Shown: positions 1 through 10,667, numbered from the stretch's first letter. The stretch is 54,108 bases of DNA from Rhodanobacteraceae bacterium (GCA_903970285.1 CAJCHN010000092.1:1-54108), one strand, 5' to 3'. A program made the numbers and translations. Notes: a model not told the origin generated them from the sequence alone.

Positions 1-22
1 GATTTCCTTCCTGGGGGCAAAC

Positions 23-418
23 ATGCCGCAGAGTGCAGAACTTCTGGATGCCAAAGACCTGATTGCACGCCACGAGCAGTGGAAGCTGACCTTATGGGCC
101 GCCGCCTTTTCGCACAAGCCGCTAACGCTGGAGCAGGTGGAGCAGATTGTGCATGCCGACCGCTGCGCCATTGGCCGTTGGCTGGAAGCGGCAGACGAGC
201 CTGATCTCCGGGCTTCGGAAGAGTTTCGCCTGGTGGTGGAAAACCATAACGAGTTCCATGGCGAGATGATGCAGGTGGCGGCGCTGCTGGCGCGCAAGAA
301 CTACAGCGCGGCCGCGCGGGCAATCGGCGAGCAATCCAGCTTTGCCGAGACCGGACGCCAGTTGGCGGCTTCCATCTTTGCCTTGAACAGGATCAAGCGG
401 ATCCAGACCGGGGAGTAA
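23..418 (+). CDS. Stand-alone CZB (chemoreceptor zinc-binding) domain protein
   Basis: A 131-residue soluble protein that is almost entirely a CZB-like domain. The expected zinc ligands are visible: His17 in the first helix (HEQW), Cys48 in a CAIGRWL segment, and His75/His79 in the HNEFH segment, followed by the usual helix with an ARKNYSAA motif. CZB domains bind zinc and usually sit at the C-terminus of chemoreceptors or diguanylate cyclases. Here there is no receptor or GGDEF part in the same frame, so it is a free-standing copy that may act as a partner subunit. No signal peptide or membrane segment is seen. It lies just upstream of the TonB receptor with its own start; the preceding gene is outside the window. 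The ligand pattern is seen directly; the role is inferred from the family. Confidence 0.8.
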   Translation: MPQSAELLDAKDLIARHEQWKLTLWAAAFSHKPLTLEQVEQIVHADRCAIGRWLEAADEPDLRASEEFRLVVENHNEFHGEMMQVAALLARKNYSAAARAIGEQSSFAETGRQLAASIFALNRIKRIQTGE

Positions 419-567
419 AGCTTCGCCGCGCCTTTGCACTTGCGTACTGAATGCCCATTCATGTAGAACTCCCCGTCGCTGCCATCGCAATTCGCGCCGC
501 CGCCAACGCTCTGGAACCGGGGCGCAGCAGGCTCCGGCGCGGCGATCTCAGACCGGAGTTTCGTCGC

Positions 568-3500
568 ATGTTCATCAAGTCGCCAGGTACGCTTGCCGGT
601 TTTGTGTTCGCCGGATTCCTGTTTGCCGGTCCTATGTTCTTTCTTTCGCTATGGGTGGTACCCCATGCCGCGGCGCAGAGTATCGCGACCGCCCAGTTGA
701 ACGGCACCGTTAAGGATCCGTCCGGCGCCATCGTCCCGGGAGCGACCGTGACGGCGACTGACCCCAGCAAAGGCCTTTCGCGCAGCGATACCACCGACGG
801 CGGGGGCAACTACCAGTTGCTGCAGCTTCCTCCAGGCACCTATTCCATCTCGGTGAAGGCCACGGGGTTCGAGCAGATTCTGCAGAACAACGTCATCCTG
901 ACCGTCGGCGAACAAGCCAACCTGCCGTTTACCCTCGCCATCGGCAGCGTGGACCAGAAAGTGGTGGTCAGCGCCGACGCCGAGATCATCGAGACCGAGC
1001 GGTCGTCGGAGTCGACCACGGTCGATCAGCTGCGCATCACCAACCTGCCGACTAACGGCCGCAACTATATCAACTTCACCCTGACCAACTCGCAGATTGC
1101 GCGGGATGCCGCTCCTTCTGTGGGTGCCATTCCGACGTCGGGTCTCAACTTCGGCGGAGTGCGGGCGCGGTCCAACTCCATCAATCTCGATGGCGCGGAT
1201 GTAGGCGACTATATCTCCGGTGGCACGCGAGCCACGGTTTCACAGGACGCGGTGCAGGAATTTCAGATCATCACCAACGGCTTTGCCGCGGAGTATGGCC
1301 GAGCCTCGGGTGGCGTGGTCAATATCGTGACCAAGTCGGGCACGAACGCCACCCATGCCTCCGCATTCGGCTTTTTGCGCAATCGCTACATCCAGGCAAC
1401 CAACCCGTTCTCGAACGTGGATCAGCCCGCCTACACGCGAGTGCAGGCCGGATTTACCGTGGGCGGAGCGATCAAGCCGGACAAAACCTTCTACTTCCTC
1501 GGCACCGAGATTACGCGCCGGCAGGAGTCCGGCTTTTCGGTCATCGGAGCCGACAACTTTGGCCTCACCAATATAGACGTCAGCAAGTTTTTCGGAGCCC
1601 CGACCGGCGCCCTGATCATCCAGGGAACGCCCGACCAGGCGGCGGCCCTGGCCGCGCTGCCCGCCAACACGCCCGGCATTCAGACCTACATCGGGCTGGT
1701 GGGTGGAAGCTCGTCGCTGGCGCTGACGGGGAAGAATCCGTCCTTCTTGCAGCCAACCATAGGAGTCAACAACTTCACCACCTCCGGGTATGCGACCCCC
1801 ACCTCGTACGTCCCGCTGGACTCGCTGATTGGAAACTTCCCCATCTCCGAAAAGAGCGAGGTCTATTCACTGCGTATCGATCACAAGTTGACCAGCAACC
1901 AGCAGCTGCTGCTGCGCGGAACCGCTTCGCCGAGCTATGTGACCGGCATCCAGGAGAACGCGGCCAACCAGAACCTGGGCGAGAACAGCTTCTCCCGTAC
2001 TGCCACCTCACGGTCGCACGACTGGTCCATCTTTGGGCAGCATACGCTGCTGCTGGGCAGTAACTCGGTCAACGAGGCGCGCCTGCAATTTGCCCGGCAC
2101 CCGGTGCTGTTCTCCAACAACACCCAGGATGGCGGCGACGGCACGGCGGTGAACATTCCCGGCTTCGCATACTTCGGCAAGACTCCATTCTCGGTCGTCA
2201 ACCGCATTGAGGATCAGTCGCAGTTCCAGGACAACTACACCCACATCCATGGCGGGCACACCGCGAAGGTCGGCATTGACCTGCGCTACATCCCCATCAA
2301 TCTGCTGCAGGGACAACTCTACGGCGGCGGCGATTACACCTTCGCGGCGTTGAACGCGACCGATGTCTCGGCGTCTCTGGCCGGATTGCCGGGCTTCTCG
2401 GCGATTCAGGCGTATGGTTTGGGCTTGCCGCAGTCGTTCGCCCAGGGCATCGGGCAGACTCACGACAAGTATGACCTGAAGGTGCTGGGCGCCTTCGCGC
2501 AGGATTCCTGGCACGTCGGCAACGTGACCTTCAACTACGGGCTGCGCTATGACGTGGAGGCTTTCCCCACGCAGGGTGCGCTGAATCAGGATACCTACCA
2601 GGCGGAGCGGCTCTACGGCATTCGCGAGGGAATTCGGCTGCGCGCGGCCAACCTCGCGCCCCGCATCGGCGCGGCGTGGGACGTGGCGGGCAACGGGCAC
2701 ACCGTCTTCCGCGCCAACTACGGGCTTTTCTACGATCGCGCACCCGGCAACCTGGAGTCGCAATCGACCTCATTCAACTCGTACAAGGTGCCGCTGGTGA
2801 TCCTTGCCGGGGGTGCGCCCTGCACCGCGGCGAGCACCATCAGCCCCTTGAATCTGAATGCGACCAACACCTTCCAGGGCTCGCTTTCGAACGCCAATTG
2901 CCTGCCGGTCGCGGGCCTCAACTACCTTGCATCGCAGCAGCGGTTCGATCCGGACAACTCGAACTCGCTGTTTGTCAACCAGAGCTTTCTCACGGCGGGA
3001 TTTCCCCTGGCGATTCTGCCCTCCGGGCTGCCCGCCGACCTGAACTATCACACCCCCTACGTGCAGCAGATTTCTGTGGGCGTCGAGCGCGACCTGGGCC
3101 ACGATCTTTCGCTGAACGTTGCGTTCAACTCGACCGGCGGACGGCACCTGAATCGCCCGGTTAACGTGAACCCGGTGAACCCCGCCTTGCTGACCGCGAA
3201 CTGGCGCGCCGCGGTAGCGGCAGTGAACGCCGGCACCGCCGCGGCGGGAACCGCGAGCGCAACTTCCAGCCCGCTGACCGTGGCGACCGCCTCCGGCGTA
3301 AACCCCTGCGGGATTGGACCCCAGGGGCCTTACGTCGCGCCACCGCTGCTCAACTTCTTCCGGCGCTCGGGCCTCAATACCTCGCTCGCCAGCTTCATCA
3401 ACGCGCAGGGTGGAGGCCAATGCGTGGCGCTGGCAGAGCAGATCTCGCTTGCGGATGGGTTAGGCATCGGCATCCCGGTGCCGTTCGGCGATATGTCGCC

Positions 3501-4266
3501 GAACCTGACCACCGGCACCTCCAGCTACAACGGACTCTCCGTCAACTTGCGCAAGCGCTTTTCGGCGAACTACGAATTTCTCGTCTCGTATACCTGGTCG
3601 CACGCCATCGATGATTCCACCGACGTGGTCAGCACCTCGGACGCGCCGCAAAACAATCTCAACCCCAATGCTGATCGGTCTACTTCGGCCTTCGACCAGC
3701 GCCATCGCCTGGTTCTTTCGGGCGTCTACAACACCGGTCATCTCACCGGCCGCATGCTGGGATCGGGTTTTCTACCGGGCGTCTTCTCCGGCTTAACCGT
3801 GGCGCCCATCATCGAGGTCAGCTCCGGCCGTCCGTTCAACATCCTTACGGGAACAGACACCAACTTCGACTTCGATCCGCTCACCGATCGTCCGAACGCG
3901 GTCTCTCCGGGTGCCACCAACAGCTGCGGTACGCCGACTGTCCTCTCGAAGTACTCGCCGACCGGCGCCTTCAACCTGCCCTGCTACGCGGACGCTCCGG
4001 CGACGGCAGGGCCTGATTCCAGCTTCTTCAACGGCAATCTTCGCCGCAACGCAGGAGTGCGACCCTTCGTAGCATTCACCGACATCCGCTTCGCCAAAGC
4101 GATGGAGTTCGAGCACCACCTGGCGCTGCAGCTCACTGCTGACGCCTTCAACCTGATCAACAAGAACAACACGCTCGACGTGAACCTCCTCTATACCAAC
4201 GCCGGCCAGGAGACCGCGGCGAGCGATCCGCGGCAGTTCCAATTTGGAGCGCGTCTCAGCTTCTAG
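568..4266 (+). CDS. TonB-dependent receptor, Oar-like, with N-terminal carboxypeptidase-regulatory-like domain
   Basis: A large outer-membrane beta-barrel protein of about 1232 residues. A signal peptide (hydrophobic stretch ending near HAAAQ, residues 1-36) is followed by a carboxypeptidase-regulatory-like beta-sandwich beginning LNGTVKDPSGAIVPGATV, then a plug region and a long barrel ending in Phe (FGARLSF), as outer-membrane barrels do. Such Oar/SusC-like receptors are strongly expanded in Acidobacteria and are thought to import or secrete large substrates; the substrate cannot be read from the sequence. The frame is open from 451, but the ATG at 568 is chosen because the signal peptide starts there and GGAG lies a suitable distance upstream. 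No SusD-type partner is adjacent. A second receptor of the same kind lies at the far end of the window. Confidence 0.93.
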   Translation: MFIKSPGTLAGFVFAGFLFAGPMFFLSLWVVPHAAAQSIATAQLNGTVKDPSGAIVPGATVTATDPSKGLSRSDTTDGGGNYQLLQLPPGTYSISVKATGFEQILQNNVILTVGEQANLPFTLAIGSVDQKVVVSADAEIIETERSSESTTVDQLRITNLPTNGRNYINFTLTNSQIARDAAPSVGAIPTSGLNFGGVRARSNSINLDGADVGDYISGGTRATVSQDAVQEFQIITNGFAAEYGRASGGVVNIVTKSGTNATHASAFGFLRNRYIQATNPFSNVDQPAYTRVQAGFTVGGAIKPDKTFYFLGTEITRRQESGFSVIGADNFGLTNIDVSKFFGAPTGALIIQGTPDQAAALAALPANTPGIQTYIGLVGGSSSLALTGKNPSFLQPTIGVNNFTTSGYATPTSYVPLDSLIGNFPISEKSEVYSLRIDHKLTSNQQLLLRGTASPSYVTGIQENAANQNLGENSFSRTATSRSHDWSIFGQHTLLLGSNSVNEARLQFARHPVLFSNNTQDGGDGTAVNIPGFAYFGKTPFSVVNRIEDQSQFQDNYTHIHGGHTAKVGIDLRYIPINLLQGQLYGGGDYTFAALNATDVSASLAGLPGFSAIQAYGLGLPQSFAQGIGQTHDKYDLKVLGAFAQDSWHVGNVTFNYGLRYDVEAFPTQGALNQDTYQAERLYGIREGIRLRAANLAPRIGAAWDVAGNGHTVFRANYGLFYDRAPGNLESQSTSFNSYKVPLVILAGGAPCTAASTISPLNLNATNTFQGSLSNANCLPVAGLNYLASQQRFDPDNSNSLFVNQSFLTAGFPLAILPSGLPADLNYHTPYVQQISVGVERDLGHDLSLNVAFNSTGGRHLNRPVNVNPVNPALLTANWRAAVAAVNAGTAAAGTASATSSPLTVATASGVNPCGIGPQGPYVAPPLLNFFRRSGLNTSLASFINAQGGGQCVALAEQISLADGLGIGIPVPFGDMSPNLTTGTSSYNGLSVNLRKRFSANYEFLVSYTWSHAIDDSTDVVSTSDAPQNNLNPNADRSTSAFDQRHRLVLSGVYNTGHLTGRMLGSGFLPGVFSGLTVAPIIEVSSGRPFNILTGTDTNFDFDPLTDRPNAVSPGATNSCGTPTVLSKYSPTGAFNLPCYADAPATAGPDSSFFNGNLRRNAGVRPFVAFTDIRFAKAMEFEHHLALQLTADAFNLINKNNTLDVNLLYTNAGQETAASDPRQFQFGARLSF

Positions 4267-4355
4267 CAGCAAAAATCGTGACAACGCAGCATCTCGCAGA
4301 TTGCCTGGCGTGCCGGGCGTGTACGATCGCCGCATCGTAAACGTCTCGAGGCACT

Positions 4356-5237
4356 GTGCTTACCCTCAAGAACAGTCTTCTCCGCTCCATCGGCCATCAG
4401 CATTGGCTTCGCGGGTCAGACCGCCTGCTTCGCGCCTTCGCCAACCCCGACACTCATCCTCCAACATCGTTCGAAGTGGACTTCTATGGCCTCCGCTACT
4501 CCGGCCGGCTCTCGAACTTCATCGACTGGAACGTCCTCTTCTATGGCGCGTTCGCTCCCGAAGAGCTGGAACTGCTCGGTCTGCTCAGCGACGCTCTGCG
4601 CGCCCGCGGCGATAGCGTCAACTTCTACGATGTCGGTGCCAACATCGGTCACCACACCCTGTTCATGTCTCGCCATGCCGACCACATCTTCTCCTTTGAG
4701 CCTTTCGACAAGGTGCGCGACGAGATGGCTCGCAAGCTGCGGCACGCCTGCGTGGACAACGTGAGCATCCTTCCCGTGGCGTTCGGGGACAAGAACGGAC
4801 TCGCCAGTTTTACCCCGCCCACCGGTGCCAACCAGGGCACCGGAACCCTCTCTGACCGTCTTCCCGCCAACGCCAGCAGCGAAACCATCACCGTCCAGGT
4901 AGTCACCGGAGACGACTTTCTGGCCGCCAACCAGCTGCCACCCGTCACCCTGCTCAAGATGGATGTTGAAGGCTTCGAGGTGAATGCTCTTCAGGGTCTG
5001 CAGAAGACCCTGCACCGTGACCGTCCTCCGATTCTGATGGAGCTGCTTGCTACCGGGGACACGGAGCACAGAGACGCTACCGTTCTGGACCTCCTCTACT
5101 CCGATCATCTGTTGTTCGCGGTCACCAGTCATCACCGGCGACTTGTACTCGGCCCGTTCCGAAGGGGAGAAAGCATGGAAGCGCTCGTGCTCCCGCGGGA
5201 ACTTGCGGGTATCATTCCCGGCACCGGCGTACACTGA
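4356..5237 (+). CDS. FkbM family SAM-dependent methyltransferase
   Basis: A 293-residue cytoplasmic enzyme starting with GTG, with GAGG a few bases upstream. The SAM-binding motif I is clear (YDVGANIGHH, residues 91-100), followed by the acidic residue that contacts the ribose in FSFEPF (Glu115). The later FkbM signature LLKMDVEGFEVNAL is present. FkbM enzymes O-methylate sugars, polyketides or other small molecules; the acceptor here is unknown. The gene follows the TonB receptor by about 90 bases on the same strand and is convergent with the HAD phosphatase, so it may be the last gene of that unit. Family assignment is secure, substrate is not. Confidence 0.9.
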   Translation: MLTLKNSLLRSIGHQHWLRGSDRLLRAFANPDTHPPTSFEVDFYGLRYSGRLSNFIDWNVLFYGAFAPEELELLGLLSDALRARGDSVNFYDVGANIGHHTLFMSRHADHIFSFEPFDKVRDEMARKLRHACVDNVSILPVAFGDKNGLASFTPPTGANQGTGTLSDRLPANASSETITVQVVTGDDFLAANQLPPVTLLKMDVEGFEVNALQGLQKTLHRDRPPILMELLATGDTEHRDATVLDLLYSDHLLFAVTSHHRRLVLGPFRRGESMEALVLPRELAGIIPGTGVH

Positions 5238-5272
5238 CGGAACTTACACGCTCACCCCGTTCAGGCCAAACA

Positions 5273-5935
5273 TCACCGCACCAGTGCGCTCTCCTCGAAC
5301 CGGTCGAGCAGTTCGCCCACGTTCCGGTAGACCTCGATGCATCCGGCGGCGAGCAGGTCTTCGCGGCTCCAGCCGCCGGTCGTGACCCCGATGGTCCACA
5401 CCCCGGCCTTGCCCGCTGCCTCAGCGTCATACGGGGTATCTCCCAGCGCCAGCACCTCCGCCGGCTTCAGCCGCAGGCGCTCGAGCGTGGCCTCAAAGAT
5501 ATCCGGGTGCGGCTTCGACCGTTGGGCATCGTCTGCGGAGCTCTCCTCGTCGATGAGGTCTTCGATGCCGGCGATCTTTTTGTAGCTCAGCAGGTCCTGC
5601 TTGCCCGCGGAGGAAGCCAGCGCGAGCCGGATTCCGGCGCGCTTGAGCCGCAGCAGGAACTCGCGAACCCGTGGTATCGGCTCAACGCGCGGCAGGTACT
5701 CGGTCTGAAAGATGAACTTACGGAATTCTTTAAGCGGTTCCTCCACCTGCCTGCGTTTCCACCAGGACACGAACACAGGGATCAGCTGATCACCACCCTT
5801 CCCGATCTGCCGCCGCAGTTCTTCCACCTCCAGATTGATTCCCAACTCCGCAAATGCCGCCTGCCACGCCTGCGCATGCAGCCAGTTGCTCTGCACCAGG
5901 GTGCCGTCGATATCGCACAACAAAGCTTTCACCAT
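5273..5935 (-). CDS. HAD-superfamily hydrolase, phosphoglycolate phosphatase/beta-phosphoglucomutase-like
   Basis: A 220-residue HAD phosphohydrolase. Motif I is LLCDIDGTL near the N-terminus (nucleophile Asp8, acid/base Asp10), motif II is ALASSAG, the Lys of motif III lies in RSKPHPDIF, and motif IV is ALGDTPYDAEAA. A helical cap lies between motifs I and II. The frame stays open upstream into the mutarotase region, but the ATG at 5935 is where HAD homology begins and an AAGG ribosome-binding site is present. It is divergent from the mutarotase with only about 33 bases between the starts, so the two probably share a control region and may both act on sugar phosphates. Exact substrate unknown. 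Confidence 0.9.
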   Translation of the reverse strand: MVKALLCDIDGTLVQSNWLHAQAWQAAFAELGINLEVEELRRQIGKGGDQLIPVFVSWWKRRQVEEPLKEFRKFIFQTEYLPRVEPIPRVREFLLRLKRAGIRLALASSAGKQDLLSYKKIAGIEDLIDEESSADDAQRSKPHPDIFEATLERLRLKPAEVLALGDTPYDAEAAGKAGVWTIGVTTGGWSREDLLAAGCIEVYRNVGELLDRFEESALVR

Positions 5936-5968
5936 TTCGCCTTGGATGCGGCATACACTGTTGGAGCT

Positions 5969-6883
5969 ATGAACGCATCCGCATTGAACGAACAATTTGG
6001 ACTCGCCGGCGTGCTGCGCTTTGAGGAGCACGGGGAGTTGATTCGCGCCCAGGTTAACCTGCCCTCCTGCGAGGCGACAGCATACCTGCAGGGCGCTCAT
6101 CTGACCCACTGGAAACCATCCGGACAGACGCCCGCGCTGTTTATGAGCGAGCGCTCCGCCTTTGTGCCCGGCAAGGCGATTCGCGGTGGCGTCCCCATCT
6201 GTTTTCCCTGGTTTGGCGGCCGCAGCGATGGCGGCTCCGGCCCGTCGCATGGCTTTGCCCGCATCGAGCCCTGGGAGCTTGCTTTCGCGGCGCTCATGCC
6301 AGACGCCGCGGGCGACAGCCTGCAGCTCACCTTCGTGCTGGGCCCCACGGAGCTCAGCCGGTCGCTCGGCTTCGACCACTTTCGCATCGCGTGCGAGATG
6401 GTGCTTGGCGCCACGCTTACCATGCGGCTGACCGTCGCCAACCTGGGAGACAAGCCGCTCCGCTTCGAAGAGGCGCTGCACAGCTATTTCAGCGTCGCAG
6501 ACGTACACCAGGCGCCGGTGACTGGCCTCGAATCGGCTGAGTATCTCGACAAGCGCGACCATAACCTGCAGAAGGCGGCACCCGACGGTCCCCTGCAGCT
6601 GACCAGTTTCTCGGACCGCGTCTTTCCTGCCAACACTGCCTCTACGATCATCCAAGACGCCGGCAACCAGCGCATCTTTCGCATCGAGAAGCAGAACTCC
6701 GCAACCACTGTCGTCTGGAACCCATGGTCGGACGGCTCCGCCACGCTGGCCGATCTGGGTCCCGACTCGTGGCTCACCTTTCTCTGCGTGGAAGCCGCTA
6801 ACACCGGCTCCGACTCCATCACGCTGGAACCCGGCGCGACCCACACCATGACGCTCAGCGTCCGAGTCGAGCCGGCTGCCTGA
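5969..6883 (+). CDS. D-hexose-6-phosphate mutarotase (aldose 1-epimerase family, YeaD-like)
   Basis: A 304-residue protein of the galactose-mutarotase fold. Family landmarks are the N-terminal QGAHLTHW segment, the RGGVPICFPWFG segment (residues about 72-83) and SHGFAR with the likely catalytic His94, plus a C-terminal VVWNPW segment followed by the conserved EPG. Known members interconvert the alpha and beta anomers of glucose-6-phosphate. The ATG at 5969 is preceded by GGAG at a short distance. It runs head-to-tail with maf, only four bases apart, so the two are probably co-transcribed. The long open frame upstream of 5969 overlaps the HAD gene antisense and is not coding. Confidence 0.92.
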   Translation: MNASALNEQFGLAGVLRFEEHGELIRAQVNLPSCEATAYLQGAHLTHWKPSGQTPALFMSERSAFVPGKAIRGGVPICFPWFGGRSDGGSGPSHGFARIEPWELAFAALMPDAAGDSLQLTFVLGPTELSRSLGFDHFRIACEMVLGATLTMRLTVANLGDKPLRFEEALHSYFSVADVHQAPVTGLESAEYLDKRDHNLQKAAPDGPLQLTSFSDRVFPANTASTIIQDAGNQRIFRIEKQNSATTVVWNPWSDGSATLADLGPDSWLTFLCVEAANTGSDSITLEPGATHTMTLSVRVEPAA

Positions 6884-6887
6884 ACCC

Positions 6888-7484
6888 ATGGCGCAGCGTC
6901 TCATCCTGGCCTCGGCCTCGCCGCGCCGCCGCGAACTGCTGGCGCAGGCAGACTTCGTCTTTGAAGTGCAGCCCGCCGAAATAGACGAGACGCCCCTGCC
7001 CGATGAGCCGGCAGCCGCCTACGTTGTGCGGCTTGCCATGGAAAAAGCGCAGGCCGTCTTCGCCTCCTGCGGTGACCCGGAGGCACGCGTTTTGGCCGCC
7101 GACACGTCTGTCGTGTTGACCGGCGGCTCCAATCTGGGAAAGCCGCTCCATGCCGCGGATGCTGCCCGCATGCTCGGGCAGCTCTCCGGGCGAACCCATG
7201 CCGTCATGACCGGCCTGGCCGCCGTCGATGCGCGGCGCGCCGTCTCCGCCATCGAGATCACCCAGGTCTTTGTCGATCTCATCCGCGCCGACGAGATCGA
7301 AGCTTATGTTGCCGGCGGCGAGCCCCTCGATAAGGCAGGCGCCTACGCCATCCAGGGGTACGCCGCGCGCTGGATTCCACGCATCGAGGGTGACTACTTC
7401 AACGTGGTGGGCCTGCCCATCGCCCGCACCGTCGCGCTGCTGCGGCAGTTGCATGAACCCGAGGCAGGCTCCACACCGGAGTAG
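6888..7484 (+). CDS. maf: Maf-like nucleoside triphosphate pyrophosphatase
   Basis: A 198-residue Maf/HAM1-fold protein. The signature SASPRRRELL is at residues 8-18, the EID segment at about 31-33, the catalytic ADTSVV with Asp72, and the C-terminal GDYFNVVGLPI. Maf proteins hydrolyse dTTP/UTP or modified nucleotides to monophosphates and were first named for septum inhibition. It starts four bases after the mutarotase stop, so it is the second gene of that unit. A 7-bp hairpin lies just downstream, before lpxC. Whether it belongs to the YhdE or YceF subgroup cannot be decided by eye. Confidence 0.93.
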   Translation: MAQRLILASASPRRRELLAQADFVFEVQPAEIDETPLPDEPAAAYVVRLAMEKAQAVFASCGDPEARVLAADTSVVLTGGSNLGKPLHAADAARMLGQLSGRTHAVMTGLAAVDARRAVSAIEITQVFVDLIRADEIEAYVAGGEPLDKAGAYAIQGYAARWIPRIEGDYFNVVGLPIARTVALLRQLHEPEAGSTPE

Positions 7485-7489
7485 CCAAC

Positions 7490-7507
7490 TGTGGCATTCT
7501 TGCCACA
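7490..7507 (+). terminator. Perfect 7-bp hairpin between maf and lpxC
   Basis: TGTGGCA, a TTCT loop, then TGCCACA. There is no T-run after it, so it may be a weak terminator, an attenuator or an mRNA processing structure. Confidence 0.4.
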
Positions 7508-7565
7508 CTTGGCTCAGCCAACTCCCGTGTACTCTTTGTGTTGCTAGCACGGAGATCGCTCTTTC

Positions 7566-8510
7566 GTGAATGGAACCCCTGGTCCGGCGCACCTTGAACG
7601 GACGTTACAATCCGACATCTCCTTCAGCGGCGTGGGTCTGCATAGCGGAGCCATGGTCCAGATGCGGCTGGTGCCGGCTCCGGCTGGCTCAGGGATCGTC
7701 TTTCGCCGCACCGATCTTGATAACTTCGAAATTCCGGCAACCGGACGGAACGTTGCCAAGGTCAGCTATGCGACATCGCTGATGCGCCAATCAGTGCTCA
7801 TCCAGACCACCGAACACCTGCTCTCGGCTCTCATTGGCTTCGGCGTCGACAATGTCATCGTCGAGGTCGATAACCTTGAAGTTCCCATTCTGGATGGCTC
7901 CGCGCTCCCCTACGTGCAGGCATTCGAGTCGACCGGGTTGCGCGTCCAGCGACGCCGCCGCGAATACCTCAGGATTCTCAAAGAAGTCGAGGTCCGCGAC
8001 GGCTCCAAGTTCATCGGCGTCTATCCGGGCGCTGGCTACACCATCGACTACACCATCGATTTTCCCCATCCCATCGGGTCCGCCAACTTTCGCGGCGATC
8101 TCGCCAGCGGCGCCTACGCCAGGTTGATCGCTCCGGCGAGAACTTTCGGCTTCAAGGAAGATGAAGCCATGCTGCGCAATATGGGCCTGATCCGCGGCGC
8201 CTCCGAGGCCTGCGCCATCATCCTCAGCCGCCACGGAATCCAAAATGGGCCGCTGCGCTTCGACGACGAATTCGTCCGCCACAAGGTGCTCGACCTTATC
8301 GGCGACCTGGCGCTGGCCGGACGGCGGATCCAGGGACGCGTCGTCGCCGAACGCGCCGGCCACGCCATGCATACCGCCCTGGTGCAGAAGCTGATGCGCG
8401 ACCGCTCCGCCTGGGAATTCGCTCACGGCTACGACGCGCTGCCGGAGACATCCCAAACCGAAACTCAGAGCGCGAGCCCGGCCCTGCGTCTCGCTCCGGC
8501 CCATGCCTGA
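7566..8510 (+). CDS. lpxC: UDP-3-O-acyl-N-acetylglucosamine deacetylase
   Basis: A 314-residue zinc deacetylase that catalyses the first committed step of lipid A synthesis in the cytoplasm. The zinc ligands and catalytic residues are in place: His84 in TTEHLLSAL, His239 and Asp243 in RHKVLDLIGD, and His266 in AGHAMH. The N-terminal GVGLHSG motif is typical. The start is GTG at 7566; the nearby ATG at 7570 is in another frame. The presence of lpxC shows a Gram-negative, LPS-making cell. It overlaps folK by eight bases, so the two are translationally linked. Confidence 0.96.
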   Translation: MNGTPGPAHLERTLQSDISFSGVGLHSGAMVQMRLVPAPAGSGIVFRRTDLDNFEIPATGRNVAKVSYATSLMRQSVLIQTTEHLLSALIGFGVDNVIVEVDNLEVPILDGSALPYVQAFESTGLRVQRRRREYLRILKEVEVRDGSKFIGVYPGAGYTIDYTIDFPHPIGSANFRGDLASGAYARLIAPARTFGFKEDEAMLRNMGLIRGASEACAIILSRHGIQNGPLRFDDEFVRHKVLDLIGDLALAGRRIQGRVVAERAGHAMHTALVQKLMRDRSAWEFAHGYDALPETSQTETQSASPALRLAPAHA

Positions 8511-8976
8511 GGCCTCCCGCGCGGCCATCGCGCTGGGCTCGAACCTTGGCGACCGCGAGCGCAACCTTCGCCTGGCAATCGACCGAATGGCTACCCTCGG
8601 CAAGGTGGTGGCCGTCTCCCGCTTCCACAACACCGCGCCGGTCGGCCTGGTGCAGCAACCGGACTTCCTGAACGGGGCACTGCTGCTCGAAACCCGCCTG
8701 CTTCCCCTTCCACTGCTGCACGGACTGCTGGCGATCGAGCGCGCAATGGGGCGTGACCGAGCCACAGTGCCCGCCAAGGGCCCACGTACGATCGATCTCG
8801 ACCTGCTGCTCTACGATCAGGTGGTGCTCGCCACCGCGGAGCTTACGTTGCCGCATCCCGCCATGCACGACCGCCGCTTTGTCCTGGAGCCGCTGGCGGA
8901 GATAGCACCCGCCTGGGTTCATCCCATCGCCGGAGCGAGCATCGCCTCGCTTCTTTGCTTAGTATCCCACGTTTAG
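8503..8976 (+). CDS. folK: 2-amino-4-hydroxy-6-hydroxymethyldihydropteridine pyrophosphokinase
   Basis: A 157-residue HPPK enzyme that transfers pyrophosphate from ATP to hydroxymethyl-dihydropterin in folate synthesis. Visible hallmarks are ALGSNLGDRERNL at the N-terminus, then RFHNTAPVG, QPDFLNGA, and the metal-binding RTIDLDLLLYD, followed by LPHPAMHDRRFVLEPL. Length is normal. It overlaps the end of lpxC and is the last gene of the mutarotase-maf-lpxC-folK run; no folP or folB lies next to it. Confidence 0.95.
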   Translation: MPEASRAAIALGSNLGDRERNLRLAIDRMATLGKVVAVSRFHNTAPVGLVQQPDFLNGALLLETRLLPLPLLHGLLAIERAMGRDRATVPAKGPRTIDLDLLLYDQVVLATAELTLPHPAMHDRRFVLEPLAEIAPAWVHPIAGASIASLLCLVSHV

Positions 8977-9042
8977 TCGAGAGGCCTTGGCGAGGGCAAG
9001 GACGCAACAAAACGTCTCCGATTAGCGTTCTAGGTCTTCCGC

Positions 9043-9426
9043 CTAACGAGGCCCGTACGGCCCCGGCCCACCCTGATAATGCTGCGCGGTCAGATAGTAG
9101 CCCTTCTTGAAGCCGTACCGATAGTCCCCGCGCACGTTTGCGGGGACATGCGGATGCCGGAACTCATCGCGGTTGTTCACGTTCCAGATGCGATGATTGG
9201 CGAAGTCCCGCTCCGCGCCCTGCACGCCGTCGATAAAGCCCTGCCGCTGAACCTCCCGCAGCTCTCCCGGAGGCGCATCCCAGCCCCGCGCGCCATACGG
9301 CACCGGCGGTCCCGGTTGGTAACCGGGAGGCGGAGGTGGAGGTGGTCCATATTGTGCGAACGCCGCGCCTGCTGCCAACGTTATTGCCAGTGCAACACCG
9401 AGTTCAATCCATCGTGTCAATCTCAT
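9043..9426 (-). CDS. Small secreted protein with Pro-rich N-terminus and GF/GY motifs
   Basis: About 127 residues. A signal peptide (MRLTRWIELGVALAITLAAGAAFAQ) is followed by a proline/glycine-rich stretch and then a conserved-looking part with GFIDGVQGAERD and YRYGFKKGYY segments. Similar small periplasmic proteins with GF/GY-x-x-G repeats are common in Acidobacteria, but no function is known to me. The frame is open from 9474; the ATG at 9426 is preferred because the signal peptide begins there and GAGAGGG lies just upstream. It stands alone between folK (convergent) and the aldo/keto reductase. Confidence 0.75.
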   Translation of the reverse strand: MRLTRWIELGVALAITLAAGAAFAQYGPPPPPPPGYQPGPPVPYGARGWDAPPGELREVQRQGFIDGVQGAERDFANHRIWNVNNRDEFRHPHVPANVRGDYRYGFKKGYYLTAQHYQGGPGPYGPR

Positions 9427-9623
9427 CGTGCCCTCTCGTAGAAGTGCTGAATGGGTGAGAGTGGGCCCATCCACTCACCGTTGCTCCTATGAACCCAGGC
9501 AGCCCCAAGTTGTTGCCCTCATTCTCAGGGTGAGGGAAGCACGGGTGCAGGGAAGCAGGGTGTAGAAAGCCGGCCCGTGGAGCCGGTTCGCTGAACCCCG
9601 CACCCTGGTCCCTGACTCTCGTT

Positions 9624-10667
<1,044 letters not shown>

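Noticed and set aside
451..567. Upstream in-frame start of the first TonB receptor
   Set aside because: It would place 39 non-signal residues before an obvious signal peptide that begins at 568.
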